Below, piece after piece: positions 26,643-35,170 of a DNA stretch of 64,000 nt. The translations under genes were made by a program, and so were the position numbers. The notes below the pieces were generated by a model. The model worked only from the letters and a program-made list of their open reading frames with translations. It ran no database searches and was not told the DNA's origin. This DNA is from an uncultured Aquimarina sp. (GTDB taxonomy: Bacteria; Bacteroidota; Bacteroidia; Flavobacteriales; Flavobacteriaceae), in the NCBI GenBank assembly GCA_947500545.1, contig CANMSO010000001.1:620001-684000 (forward strand), given 5' to 3'. Positions within the stretch are counted from its first letter, which is position 1; each line of letters starts with the position of its first letter.

Positions 26643-26780
26643 ATGAAAACATTACAGTCAATACTAGAGAGTTTTACCAAAACTTTATCAAACAATATAG
26701 TTAAAAAAGAAGGATTCAAGAACCAAGAAGAGTTCCTTCAATTATACAAACAAGATGATGACATCTTTTTATTCATCTAA
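26643..26780 (+). CDS. small hypothetical protein (45 residues)
   Basis: ATG to TAA, 33 bases after the previous small gene and 13 bases before the lipoprotein gene. Charged helical sequence (MKTLQSILESFTKTLSNN, then GFKNQEEFLQLYKQDDD). Its position inside the apparent operon is the main support. Confidence 0.4.
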   Translation: MKTLQSILESFTKTLSNNIVKKEGFKNQEEFLQLYKQDDDIFLFI

Positions 26781-26793
26781 AAACATTGAAATC

Positions 26794-27447
26794 ATGAAGA
26801 CATTAAGAAAAATATCCAGAGTACTAGTCGTCCTCATATTTTTATCTAGTTGCTCTGCTGTAAAAGTCACAGATTCTTGGAAAAATCTTCAAGTACCAGA
26901 GATAAAAGACAAAAAAGTAATGGTAGTGAGTAAAACTGATGATCATACAGCCAGAGTTCGTTTTGAAAAAGATTTAGTCGAAAATTTAAACAATAACGGA
27001 TATCAATCTATTGAAAGTTACGTGGTTTTTCCAAAATCTTCACCTACCAAGGAGTTGAACGAATCTGAAACAATAGAAATAAAGGAAAATTTGAAATACA
27101 ATGGAATAGATGTGGTGATTGTAACTGTAATGAAGCATTGCGAAGAATATACAAAAACAACAAGAAAAAACAATTCTTATCGTAGCATCTATCCATCATA
27201 TTATGGCTTAGGATATTACAGAGGCTTCTACGGATATTATGGTACTATATATGTGGATTCTGACCCCGTTACAGTAATTACTGAAGACGCAAAAAGATAT
27301 ACTTTAGAAACCGTAGTATACGATCTTACGCAACCAGAAGAAACACAACTGCTATCGGTAATTACCACTGAAATAGATGACCCAAAAAGCTTGGGGGTAG
27401 TATCTGTTGATTTCTCAAAAAAAATAGTTAAGGAGCTAAGTAGGTGA
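26794..27447 (+). CDS. lipoprotein, paralogue of the one at 38290
   Basis: 217 residues from ATG 26794; the lipobox LSSC places the lipidated Cys at about residue 20. The segment SAVKVTDSWKNLQ corresponds to SSVKLLDSWKSQ in the paralogue at 38290-38940, and both continue with a strand-helix pattern (KVMVVSKTDDHTARVRFEKD) and a VLEAITYDLTQ-like stretch (ETVVYDLTQPEET). A Tyr/Gly-rich insert (residues ~128-150) is specific to this copy. It is followed by a LytS/LytTR pair, as is the paralogue further on. Its role is probably at the envelope; function unknown. Confidence 0.8.
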   Translation: MKTLRKISRVLVVLIFLSSCSAVKVTDSWKNLQVPEIKDKKVMVVSKTDDHTARVRFEKDLVENLNNNGYQSIESYVVFPKSSPTKELNESETIEIKENLKYNGIDVVIVTVMKHCEEYTKTTRKNNSYRSIYPSYYGLGYYRGFYGYYGTIYVDSDPVTVITEDAKRYTLETVVYDLTQPEETQLLSVITTEIDDPKSLGVVSVDFSKKIVKELSR

Positions 27448-27569
27448 TCAGTTTTTTCATAATTAGGTTGATTGCGGGCAGTCGGGGACGAAACAAATGT
27501 TTTCGGCTGCCTTATCAAAAGCTTAAAAAATAGGAGTGAAGACTCTTCCCCCAAAGCTTCACTTCCTTT

Positions 27570-27605
27570 GAAGAAGTCTCCGACCCCATTTAAGGAGGCT
27601 TCTTC
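27570..27605 (+). terminator. hairpin terminator
   Basis: GAAGAAGTCTCC (27570-27581) pairs with GGAGGCTTCTTC (27594-27605) with one G-T pair, followed by AATTTTTAT. A second, weaker hairpin (AGTGAAG 27535-27541 with CTTCACT 27557-27563) precedes it. Confidence 0.6.
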
Positions 27606-27700
27606 TTCAATTTTTATAGAACATAAGAATATTAACAATAAGTTCAATTTTGCTTACATTTATTACATATAACTTAAAAAAGGTTAAACAGCTTTCTACA

Positions 27701-28729
27701 ATGGATACCCGAAAAGTAAAGCATACTGTACTTTTAAAGATAGCGTTACTTATTGCTTTACTCCTTGCTATTCCCCGAACACTCTCATTATTTGATATCA
27801 CAAAGAAATTGGTTGATTCATTTACAGAAGTTTCTATGCCAGACATTTCAATACGCTTCATTTTTATGTTCTTAATGGCATTTATAGCATTGGAGTATAA
27901 CTCTAATTATAAAAGTCTTTATTCTCATTTTTCAATTGTTTTAAGAACAAGTTTAACTGTTGTGTTTAATGCTGTTTCGTTTTTAGGGTTGGTTCAATTA
28001 TTTGTGTTCATATACCCATTGGTAACACAACAGGTACTGTCGGACTCTGAAATAGGATTTACATATTTTGTGTATTTCGTGATTTTAATTGTAGGTATTT
28101 TTATAGCGCAAATTCTTAGAGATCAAATTGTACATCATAAGGATCTTATAGAAAATGAACAATTAAAACAACAAAATCTTCAGAAGGAACTTACTGCCTT
28201 AAAAAACCAAGTTAATCCCCATTTTCTGTTTAATTCATTAAACTCGTTAAATGCTATAGTACGAGATAATAAGGATGCAACTACATTTATAAAAAATCTA
28301 TCCTTTATGTATAGATATATTTTACAAAGTGGAGAAATAGATTTGGTATCCTTGGAAGAAGAGCTAAGGTTTCTTAATAGTTATGCTCATTTGATCAAAA
28401 CCAGATATCAAGATCGATTTATAATTGAGATGGATATTGAAGAAAAATATTTAGAAACAGAAATTCCTCCATTGGCTTTACAGTTATTAGTAGAGAATGC
28501 TGTAAAACATAACGAGATTTCTGAAAAAAAACCATTACAAGTAAGTGTGTTTTCCGAAGATGAACATATTATTGTTAAAAATGACATACAACCAAGAACT
28601 GCATTCGTAGAAAGTACAGGTAATGGTTTACTTAATCTGGACAAACGGTATTTCTTGTTGAAAAAACAACATATCAAGATTAGTAATGATGAGAATGTAT
28701 TTTGTGTAAAACTCCCTTTAAGCCTTTAA
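27701..28729 (+). CDS. LytS-type sensor histidine kinase
   Basis: 342 residues from ATG 27701 (a longer start at 27650 is possible). Four membrane helices lie before residue ~140, then a coiled-coil linker, the His174 motif NQVNPHFLFNSLN, the N-box LVENAVKHNE and a C-terminal ATPase part (TGNGLLNLDKRY). The LytTR regulator gene starts 3 bases downstream. It closely resembles the kinase at 40847, including AVKHNEIS and the end of the protein, so the two pairs are duplicates. Confidence 0.92.
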   Translation: MDTRKVKHTVLLKIALLIALLLAIPRTLSLFDITKKLVDSFTEVSMPDISIRFIFMFLMAFIALEYNSNYKSLYSHFSIVLRTSLTVVFNAVSFLGLVQLFVFIYPLVTQQVLSDSEIGFTYFVYFVILIVGIFIAQILRDQIVHHKDLIENEQLKQQNLQKELTALKNQVNPHFLFNSLNSLNAIVRDNKDATTFIKNLSFMYRYILQSGEIDLVSLEEELRFLNSYAHLIKTRYQDRFIIEMDIEEKYLETEIPPLALQLLVENAVKHNEISEKKPLQVSVFSEDEHIIVKNDIQPRTAFVESTGNGLLNLDKRYFLLKKQHIKISNDENVFCVKLPLSL

Positions 28730-28732
28730 AAA

Positions 28733-29494
28733 ATGAAAGTTATTATAGTTGAGGATGAAATAACCGCAAGTGATCAACTATCCTTGTTACTAAAAGAAAT
28801 TAATATCAATATTGAAGTGATTAAGGTGTTAGACTCTGTAAAAGGGGCTATAGCATATTTTTCAGAACCAAATGAGGCGCAGCTTATTTTTATGGATATT
28901 CATTTAGCAGATGGTATTGCTTTTGAAATCTTTAAAAAAATAAAAATAAAAACACCGATTATCTTTACCACAGCCTATGACCAATATGCTATTAAAGCAT
29001 TCAAAGTTAACAGTATAGACTATTTATTAAAACCAATTGACGAAGAAGAACTATCAGAAGCTATTCAAAAATTTAAATTACTTTCTGTAGATAGTCAATT
29101 ACTGAATACACGGGTAGAGAATGTTTTGCAATTATTGAAAACCAATTCAAAATCGTATAAATCCACGTACTTAGTTCATCATAGGGATGAATTGCTGCCA
29201 ATAAAGACAGTAGATATCGCTTATTTTTATATTGATACAGGTATTGTAAAAGCGTTTACTTTAGAAAATAAAATGTACATCATTGATAAGAAACTTGAAG
29301 ATATTGAGGATGAACTAGATCCTGAAGTTTTCAATCGAGTAAATAGACAGTTCATTATCAATAGAAATGCTATTGAAAATATTAAACAATACTTCAATGG
29401 TAAGTTAATCGTAAATATAAATCCTATAGCAAAAGAAAGAATAGTGGTGAGTAAGGCTAAAGCTACAGTATTTAAAAAATGGGTTGACTTGTAA
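28733..29494 (+). CDS. LytTR-family response regulator
   Basis: 253 residues. Receiver domain with acidic residues near 8-9, Asp55 in IFMDIHLAD and Lys in LLKPID, then a LytTR domain (ELDPEVFNRVNRQFIINRNA). It pairs with the kinase 3 bases upstream. It is highly similar to the regulator at 41913 (FTTAYDQYAIKAFKVNSIDY versus FTTAFDQYAIKAFKLNSIDY), so they may share binding sites such as those at 26304 and 42727. Confidence 0.93.
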   Translation: MKVIIVEDEITASDQLSLLLKEININIEVIKVLDSVKGAIAYFSEPNEAQLIFMDIHLADGIAFEIFKKIKIKTPIIFTTAYDQYAIKAFKVNSIDYLLKPIDEEELSEAIQKFKLLSVDSQLLNTRVENVLQLLKTNSKSYKSTYLVHHRDELLPIKTVDIAYFYIDTGIVKAFTLENKMYIIDKKLEDIEDELDPEVFNRVNRQFIINRNAIENIKQYFNGKLIVNINPIAKERIVVSKAKATVFKKWVDL

Positions 29495-29497
29495 AAA

Positions 29498-30328
29498 TCA
29501 CACAGTTACTACTTGCCCTTCTCTTGCCAAAAAACAATTGGGAAACACTTTTTGGCAATCCTGCTCCATTTTTAATAAAAATTCATCATCATGATCTGGA
29601 TCGTGATGAGTAAGGTAGAGCTGTTTTATATTAGCTCGTTTTGCTACTTCAATAGCCTGTTCCCAACTACTGTGGCCCCAACCTCTACGATTCAATAATT
29701 CTTCCGGAGTATATTGAGCATCATGAATTAGCAAATCAGCATTCTTGCAAAATTCAATTACTTTTTGATCAAGCGATTCTCCGTGTTCAATGTCTGTACA
29801 ATAGACCAATACTTTTTTATCGGCTTCTAGGCGATAGCCATAAGCTCCACCGGGATGCGTATGTTTATTTACTGTTATTTGTCCTCCATCAAAGGTAACT
29901 TTATTACCCTTATTTACCGTAAACGTAAAATTAGCCCCCATATCATCTATGTTGATGGGAAAATAAGTGCTCTCCATTTGTCTGGCCAATACCTCTTTAA
30001 AATCGTGTAAATCAAGAGCATCATGGCCAATGATGAAGAACTCAATTTCTTTACTAGTATCATAAGCCGGAGCGAAAAATGGAAATCCCTGAATATGATC
30101 CCAATGAAAATGTGAAAAGGTCAAATAGATCTTATTACCAGGAGAGAATTTTTTTGAGATTAATTTTTTTCCCAGACTCCTTATGCCTGTGCCAGCATCA
30201 AAAACTAGTATACTTTCTCCTTTTTCTCCTCCCGATACAGCTACACAGGTTGTATTTCCGCCAAATTCTTGAAAACCCGATTCGCATACCGGAGTGGAAC
30301 CCCTTGTGCCATAGAATGTTATAATCAT
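29498..30328 (-). CDS. metallo-beta-lactamase-fold hydrolase
   Basis: 276 residues, cytosolic. The metal motif HFHWDH (His73, His75, Asp77, His78) is complete; an N-terminal GTRGSTPVCESGFQEFGGNT and later CTDIEHGES, HDAQYTPEE and THHDPDH match the MBL subgroup related to RNase Z and cyclic-nucleotide phosphodiesterases. Phosphodiester hydrolysis is the likely chemistry; the substrate is unknown. It is convergent with the LytTR gene and leads the TerB-like fragments on the minus strand. Confidence 0.88.
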   Translation of the reverse strand: MIITFYGTRGSTPVCESGFQEFGGNTTCVAVSGGEKGESILVFDAGTGIRSLGKKLISKKFSPGNKIYLTFSHFHWDHIQGFPFFAPAYDTSKEIEFFIIGHDALDLHDFKEVLARQMESTYFPINIDDMGANFTFTVNKGNKVTFDGGQITVNKHTHPGGAYGYRLEADKKVLVYCTDIEHGESLDQKVIEFCKNADLLIHDAQYTPEELLNRRGWGHSSWEQAIEVAKRANIKQLYLTHHDPDHDDEFLLKMEQDCQKVFPNCFLAREGQVVTV

Positions 30329-30366
30329 AAAAAGGATTTTTTATAGACTACAATAAGTGTGTATAA

Positions 30367-30777
30367 TTATTTGTTGATATTTCTAATCTCATTTTTATAC
30401 GTCTCTAAATCCGCACTTTTTTTCATAAAGTCAATGGATTTTGCAACTATATATTTGGTGTTCCCCGGAGTAAAACCAATAGCCCTTGCCATTCGTTCTA
30501 ACCAGATGGTTTGTTGTTCTCCGGTTATGCTATGATCAGCAAGAATCAATTAGGTCAATGTGTATAAACTTTCTAGCCTTTCATCATACGTATTTGTGGG
30601 TTCTAATGGATAGGTGAGATAGTTCTGCATGACATGATCATACTCTTCTTCAGTTATCCCTAATGTTTTTGATAAATGCGCAAGAAACTCTTTTTCTTCT
30701 TGAGTGACTTCGCCATCTCTTAACGTTATTTTAACTACTGCACCAAATTGATAATGATACTTACTCTTTGAATCCAT
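30367..30777 (-). pseudogene. TerB-like protein interrupted by one in-frame TAA
   Basis: The first 75 codons (30777-30553) encode a TerB-like helical start (FGAVVKITLRDGEVTQEEKE, FLAHLSKTLGITEEEY), then TAA at 30552-30550, then 60 codons in the same frame (LILADHSITGEQQTIWLERM, ARAIGFTPGN) that complete a TerB-type fold. There is no frameshift. CAA to TAA (Gln to stop) is the simplest cause. The downstream half could only start from the TTG right after the stop. A nonsense pseudogene, a sequencing error or readthrough are all possible. TerB-like proteins are linked to tellurite and membrane-stress responses. Confidence 0.65.
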
Positions 30778-30869
30778 AATATCGTATTTAATTAAAGTCC
30801 ATTAAAATTAAACATACAATTGAGCTTAGTAATTATCTTTTAGGTTCATTGTTTCAAAATGCTCAAATC

Positions 30870-31283
30870 ATGAAAATTATTCTTACCGTCTTCGCATTGC
30901 TTTCTTTCGCTTCATTGAACGCTCAGACACAAAAAGAAAAGTTAGAAGAGAGACAAAAGAACAAAGTAGAAATTTTTACCTCAGATGAAAATGATAATCT
31001 GCAATTTTTTGTTGATGAACAAGTAGAAAAAATGAAGCTTTCTGAGAATTTACGAGATGACTATTATATGATTCTGGGTTACCATACCAATAAAATGGGA
31101 CGATTAGATGACAAGGATGCTCAATTAAGCGAAAAAGAGGTGAAAAATAAGTTTCAGGCCATGATCCAAAAGTTAGACAAGGATATGAAGGAAATCTTGA
31201 CCGAAGATCAATTTAATATACATCAGGAAAGTTTCTCGAAAATTGTGACGAGTGTTTATAATAGAAGAGGGTGGAGTCAATAA
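30870..31283 (+). CDS. secreted helical protein, paralogue of 16717
   Basis: 137 residues from ATG 30870, which opens a signal peptide ending LNAQ (an upstream ATG at 30849 gives a poorer signal). The mature part is charged and helical (MKLSENLRDDYYMILGYHT, KMGRLDDKDAQLSEKEVKN, ILTEDQFNIHQ) and matches the protein at 16717. It lies 15 bases before a further divergent paralogue and in front of the SBP-TolC/RND genes, so an accessory periplasmic role for that efflux system is possible. Confidence 0.75.
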   Translation: MKIILTVFALLSFASLNAQTQKEKLEERQKNKVEIFTSDENDNLQFFVDEQVEKMKLSENLRDDYYMILGYHTNKMGRLDDKDAQLSEKEVKNKFQAMIQKLDKDMKEILTEDQFNIHQESFSKIVTSVYNRRGWSQ

Positions 31284-31298
31284 GTTAGTATGATAGAT

Positions 31299-31700
31299 AT
31301 GAAATTTTTTCTTTTCGGAGTATGTCTGTTTTTTTCTTTTGTGGATATGGCAGGACAATCTCAATCATTAGAAAAAAGGTCTGATGCTATTGAAATCTTT
31401 AAGAAAGAAGAAGTAGCATATGTAGAAAACTGGATTGCCAACTTAATTACAGAGGCTAGATTAGATGAAGAAACCGTATCACGATTTAAGATTATCACAT
31501 CTTTCTATGGTTTGAAAATGAAACAAATTGGAGAAAGGAAGAAGCTGACCAAAATTGAAATTATTGATCAATTTAATATACTGGTTAAACAACAAAGTAA
31601 AGAGCTCGAACAAGTATTGCCAACAGAGCAATTCCAGAGTTTTTCTAAATTCTATGATAAACTTTCTTGGTCCGTAAATAAAAGACTTAATCAATTATAA
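31299..31700 (+). CDS. secreted helical protein, divergent paralogue
   Basis: 133 residues from ATG 31299 (31290 is an alternative). Signal peptide MKFFLFGVCLFFSFVDMAGQ. The mature helical part shares spacing and key positions with its neighbour at 30870 (ARLDEETVSRFKIITSFYGL, KMKQIGERKKLTKIEIIDQF, VLPTEQF). It follows the previous gene by 15 bases and precedes the SBP-TolC gene by 13, so the genes are probably one operon. Confidence 0.7.
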   Translation: MKFFLFGVCLFFSFVDMAGQSQSLEKRSDAIEIFKKEEVAYVENWIANLITEARLDEETVSRFKIITSFYGLKMKQIGERKKLTKIEIIDQFNILVKQQSKELEQVLPTEQFQSFSKFYDKLSWSVNKRLNQL

Positions 31701-31713
31701 CCGATAATCATCA

Positions 31714-32667
31714 ATGAAAAAGTTTCTTACCTATATAATATTTCTCTACATAAGTTTTTCTTATGCCCAATCTTCACGAACTGTTACTATAGGTGTCTTA
31801 TCCGATAGTGCTCTACAAGGGGAGGAATTATTAGCAGAGCAACTAGAAAAGGAAGTGCGTGGTGTTGTAGGGGCACAAGCAACGCTCATTTTTAAACCTG
31901 CTTTATACAATGATTTTCAAATTGATAAAGCTAAAACTAACTATCAAAGCCTTATAAGCGGAAATACGGAGATTATCCTTTCTTTTGGGATAGTTAACCA
32001 TCTTATGTTGAAGCAGGAGTCTAATTATCCAAAATCCATTATTGTAGTTGGGAATATTACCGCAGAATTTACTTCGCTTCAGAAAAGTCAAAAAACATCA
32101 GGTATTAATAACTTAACATATTTGGTTACACCTATCTCCTATAAAGAAGATTTGGATACTTTTTCATCACTAAACCCTTTTAAAAACATTGGAATCGTAG
32201 TAGATGAATATTTACCAAGGCAAATACCAGTTAAAGAATTTTTTGATAATTACTTTGCTCAAAAGAAAGCTTCTTATCAATTGATTCCAGTTAAAAATCC
32301 AACAGAAGTTATTTCTCAATTAGATGGTATTGATGCTTTATATCTTATTGGAGGGTTTTATGGTACAGACAGTGAGCTAAAGTCTATGATCACAGCGATT
32401 AACCAAAAAAAGATACCGTCGTTTTCATCCTTTAGAAGACAGGATGTAGAAAAAGGAATATTGGCAAGTAATCAACCCGAAACTAATATTCAGCAGTTTT
32501 TTAGGCGAATAGCTTTGAATGTAGAATCCATAATTAACGGAACCAACCCAAAGGATTTACCTGTAAACATAAGCTATGAGCCCGAACTCACTATCAATTA
32601 TGGTACAGCTAAGCAAATAGACTTTCCATTGCGATACAGCATGCTCGGCGAGGTCAATTTTATTTAG
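31714..32667 (+). CDS. ABC substrate-binding-like domain: N-half of an interrupted SBP-TolC fusion
   Basis: 317 codons with a signal peptide (cleavage after SYAQ). The rest is a periplasmic binding-protein fold of the ABC_sub_bind type (TVTIGVLSDSALQGEE, ILSFGIVNHLML, NIGIVVDEYLPRQ, ALYLIGGFYGTDSE). The frame stops at TAG (32665-32667) and then continues open, without another stop, into the TolC part at 32716. The stop is one C-to-T change from CAG. It was probably one gene of 780 codons (31714-34053). As it stands this half would be secreted as a soluble binding protein. Confidence 0.75.
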   Translation: MKKFLTYIIFLYISFSYAQSSRTVTIGVLSDSALQGEELLAEQLEKEVRGVVGAQATLIFKPALYNDFQIDKAKTNYQSLISGNTEIILSFGIVNHLMLKQESNYPKSIIVVGNITAEFTSLQKSQKTSGINNLTYLVTPISYKEDLDTFSSLNPFKNIGIVVDEYLPRQIPVKEFFDNYFAQKKASYQLIPVKNPTEVISQLDGIDALYLIGGFYGTDSELKSMITAINQKKIPSFSSFRRQDVEKGILASNQPETNIQQFFRRIALNVESIINGTNPKDLPVNISYEPELTINYGTAKQIDFPLRYSMLGEVNFI

Positions 32668-32715
32668 GGAGAAAGTAGTATTTCTACTGTCCAAGCATAC
32701 TCCATTATTGATATC

Positions 32716-34053
32716 ATGAAAGGTGTTGTAACGGATAACTTGTCTTTAAATTCAACAGAAAAGAGTGTAGAACTAAGCGAACAAGATGTAAAAACATCAA
32801 AGAGTAATTACCTGCCACAACTCACCACAGCAGTTTCCGGTATTTATGTGGATCCGGATCTAGCAGAAATATCTGGTGGTGCAAGCCCAGAGTTTTCTAC
32901 TTCGGGAAATATTTCGTTAAACCAAACAATCTATTCTGAAAGTGCAGGAGCTAATATTACCATTAGCCAAAATCAACAAAAAGCACAACAAGAAGTCTAT
33001 AATGCAGCCGAATTGGATGCAATTTTAGATGCATCTCTTGCATATTTTGATGCACTAATTGCTAAAACCAACGCTCGTATTCAAAACGAAAATTTACAAC
33101 TCACTAAGAAGAACTTGTCAATTTCTAAACAGAACTTTGAAGCAGGAGAGACTAATAAAAGTGATGTATTACGCTTTCGAAGTCAATTAGCCCAAAACAC
33201 GCAAACCTTGATAGAAGCTTCTAATTCACTGGAACAGCGTTTTTTTGCTATCAATCAGCTGATGAATCAACCTATAGATCGTGAAATAGATATTGAAGAG
33301 GCCACTATTGAAGAAGGAATTTTTGAGAGTTATAGTTATAATGAATTAAAAGAACTTTTGGATGATCCGAAATTACGTCCAGCCTTAGTAGATTTTCTAA
33401 TTGAAGAATCTAAGCGAAATGCCCCAGAGTTAAAGAATATCGGTTACATTATGGAAGCCAACGAACGTAATTATCGATTAAATACAGCCGGTAGGTTTGT
33501 ACCAACAGTTTCCCTAAGAGGGCAATATAATTTAGCTATTTCAGAATCGGGAAAAGGTTCTGAATTTCCGGCAGGGATTGCTGCACCACCAGGTGGCACT
33601 TATAATGTTGGAGTTAACCTTTCATTACCCATATTTCAGCAGAATCAAAGAAATATCAACCGTCAATCTGCTATTATCCAAAGAGATCAGTTGAATTTGG
33701 ACAAAGCAAATATTGAATTGAACCTGGAAGCTTCGATAAACAGCTTAGTGTTGAATTTGGTTAATCAAATAGCGAATATCGAAATCTCCAAAATATCGGA
33801 AGAAACGGCTAAAGAAAGTTTAGAACTAACTCAGAATAACTATTCAGAGGGGGCTATACCATTAATTCAACTCATTGACGCACAAAACAACTATTTACAA
33901 GCTCAACTTACCAGAGCCACAGCGAATTATAATTATTTATTGACTTCAATACAATTGGAACGCATTATCGGATACTTCTTTTTAATGAACACTCCGCAAA
34001 ACAATCAGGATTTTATCCAGCGTGCAAACACTTTTATCCTTAACAGAAATTAA
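32716..34053 (+). CDS. TolC-family outer membrane efflux protein: C-half of the interrupted fusion
   Basis: 445 codons if translation starts at ATG 32716, but there is no signal peptide, while TolC proteins must be exported. The sequence begins directly in the first long helix (LSLNSTEKSVELSEQDVKTS, NYLPQL) and contains both TolC repeats (ANYNYLLTSIQLERIIGYFF at the end). The codons before 32716 are open back to TAG 32665 in the same frame as the upstream binding-protein domain. The channel therefore probably depends on the upstream signal peptide and on an intact fusion or readthrough. It is followed after 13 bases by the RND adaptor. Confidence 0.75.
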   Translation: MKGVVTDNLSLNSTEKSVELSEQDVKTSKSNYLPQLTTAVSGIYVDPDLAEISGGASPEFSTSGNISLNQTIYSESAGANITISQNQQKAQQEVYNAAELDAILDASLAYFDALIAKTNARIQNENLQLTKKNLSISKQNFEAGETNKSDVLRFRSQLAQNTQTLIEASNSLEQRFFAINQLMNQPIDREIDIEEATIEEGIFESYSYNELKELLDDPKLRPALVDFLIEESKRNAPELKNIGYIMEANERNYRLNTAGRFVPTVSLRGQYNLAISESGKGSEFPAGIAAPPGGTYNVGVNLSLPIFQQNQRNINRQSAIIQRDQLNLDKANIELNLEASINSLVLNLVNQIANIEISKISEETAKESLELTQNNYSEGAIPLIQLIDAQNNYLQAQLTRATANYNYLLTSIQLERIIGYFFLMNTPQNNQDFIQRANTFILNRN

Positions 34054-34066
34054 AACATCATCTGTA

Positions 34067-35158
34067 ATGAAATTATCAAAACATATTTTTTTAGCAACCC
34101 TAATTACATTGACCTTATTCTCCTGTAAGGAAGAAAAAAAGCAAAAAAAAGAGGTATTGAGACCTGTGCGATATCAAGTTGTGGGAGGTATTGATGTACA
34201 ACGTACCAGAACCTTTAGTGGAGTTGCCAAAGCGGGGGATGAAATAGAATTAAGCTTTAGAAGTAGCGGTGTTATTTCAGAAGTGAAGGTAAGCAAAGGG
34301 CAAAAGGTTAAGCAAGGCGACTTGATAGCAAAACTAGACAATGTAGAAGCAAATTTGGCCTATGAACAAAGTGTTTCATCACTTAATAGCGCTCAGTCTG
34401 CTATGAATACATCTCAATCTGAATTGAATCGTGTAAAATCTTTATATGAAAAAGGGAGTAAATCCTTGAGTGAATATGAACAAGCTCGTAATGCGTATCA
34501 AAATGCTCTGGCACAATTTGAATCTGCTAAAAGAAACAAAGGAATTCAAGCCACACAATTAAGTTACGGCATTATAAGAGCTCCTAAAGATGGTCTTATT
34601 GCCGATACAGATGGCGGTGTTGGAGAACGAGTAAGTGGTGGGCACCAATTTGCTATTTTAAATGCCGGTGAAGGAATGAAGATTGAAATCGGTTTACCTG
34701 AGAGCATAGTAAACAAAGTAACTGCAGGCATGAAAGCTGATATTAATTTTACTGCTATCGAAAATACTTCGTTTAAAGGTACAGTCCTAGAAGTTGCGCC
34801 TATTGTAGATGAGGATGCTGCTACCTTTACAGCCTCCGTCGGGATTGATACTCCAACTGAAGCCATTAAACCTGGTATGGCGGCTAATGTAGCTTTTAGT
34901 TTTGAAACAGATAGTTTAAAAAGTGATGCTATTATTATTCCTATGAAATCGGTAGGTGAAGATAAAAACGGAAATTTTGTTTTTGTAATTGAATCTGCTG
35001 ATGGCAAAACGGGCACTACAAAAAAGCAAAGTATTACTATAGGAGAATTGACACCAAACGGTTTTGAGATTAAAAGTGGTCTTTCTAAAGGGCAAAAAAT
35101 AGCAACAGCAGGATTACAAACCTTGCTGGATGGTCAAAAGGTGAAACTACAACAATAA
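34067..35158 (+). CDS. RND efflux membrane-fusion (adaptor) lipoprotein
   Basis: 363 residues from ATG 34067; a longer frame from 34022 overlaps the TolC gene and lacks a signal. Lipobox LFSC places the lipid Cys near residue 20. HlyD/AcrA features follow: lipoyl half IELSFRSSGVISEVKVSKGQ, an alpha-hairpin (YEQSVSSLNSAQSAMN), the second lipoyl half GIIRAPKDGLIADTDGGVGE, beta-barrel and membrane-proximal domains. It links the inner-membrane pump to the TolC channel. Confidence 0.92.
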   Translation: MKLSKHIFLATLITLTLFSCKEEKKQKKEVLRPVRYQVVGGIDVQRTRTFSGVAKAGDEIELSFRSSGVISEVKVSKGQKVKQGDLIAKLDNVEANLAYEQSVSSLNSAQSAMNTSQSELNRVKSLYEKGSKSLSEYEQARNAYQNALAQFESAKRNKGIQATQLSYGIIRAPKDGLIADTDGGVGERVSGGHQFAILNAGEGMKIEIGLPESIVNKVTAGMKADINFTAIENTSFKGTVLEVAPIVDEDAATFTASVGIDTPTEAIKPGMAANVAFSFETDSLKSDAIIIPMKSVGEDKNGNFVFVIESADGKTGTTKKQSITIGELTPNGFEIKSGLSKGQKIATAGLQTLLDGQKVKLQQ

Positions 35159-35170
35159 AGAATAAAAAGT

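Noticed and set aside
30550..32667. Genetic-code change reading TAA/TAG as Gln
   Set aside because: Both interruptions fit lost Gln codons, but many other genes here end properly at TAA or TAG without downstream homologous sequence.
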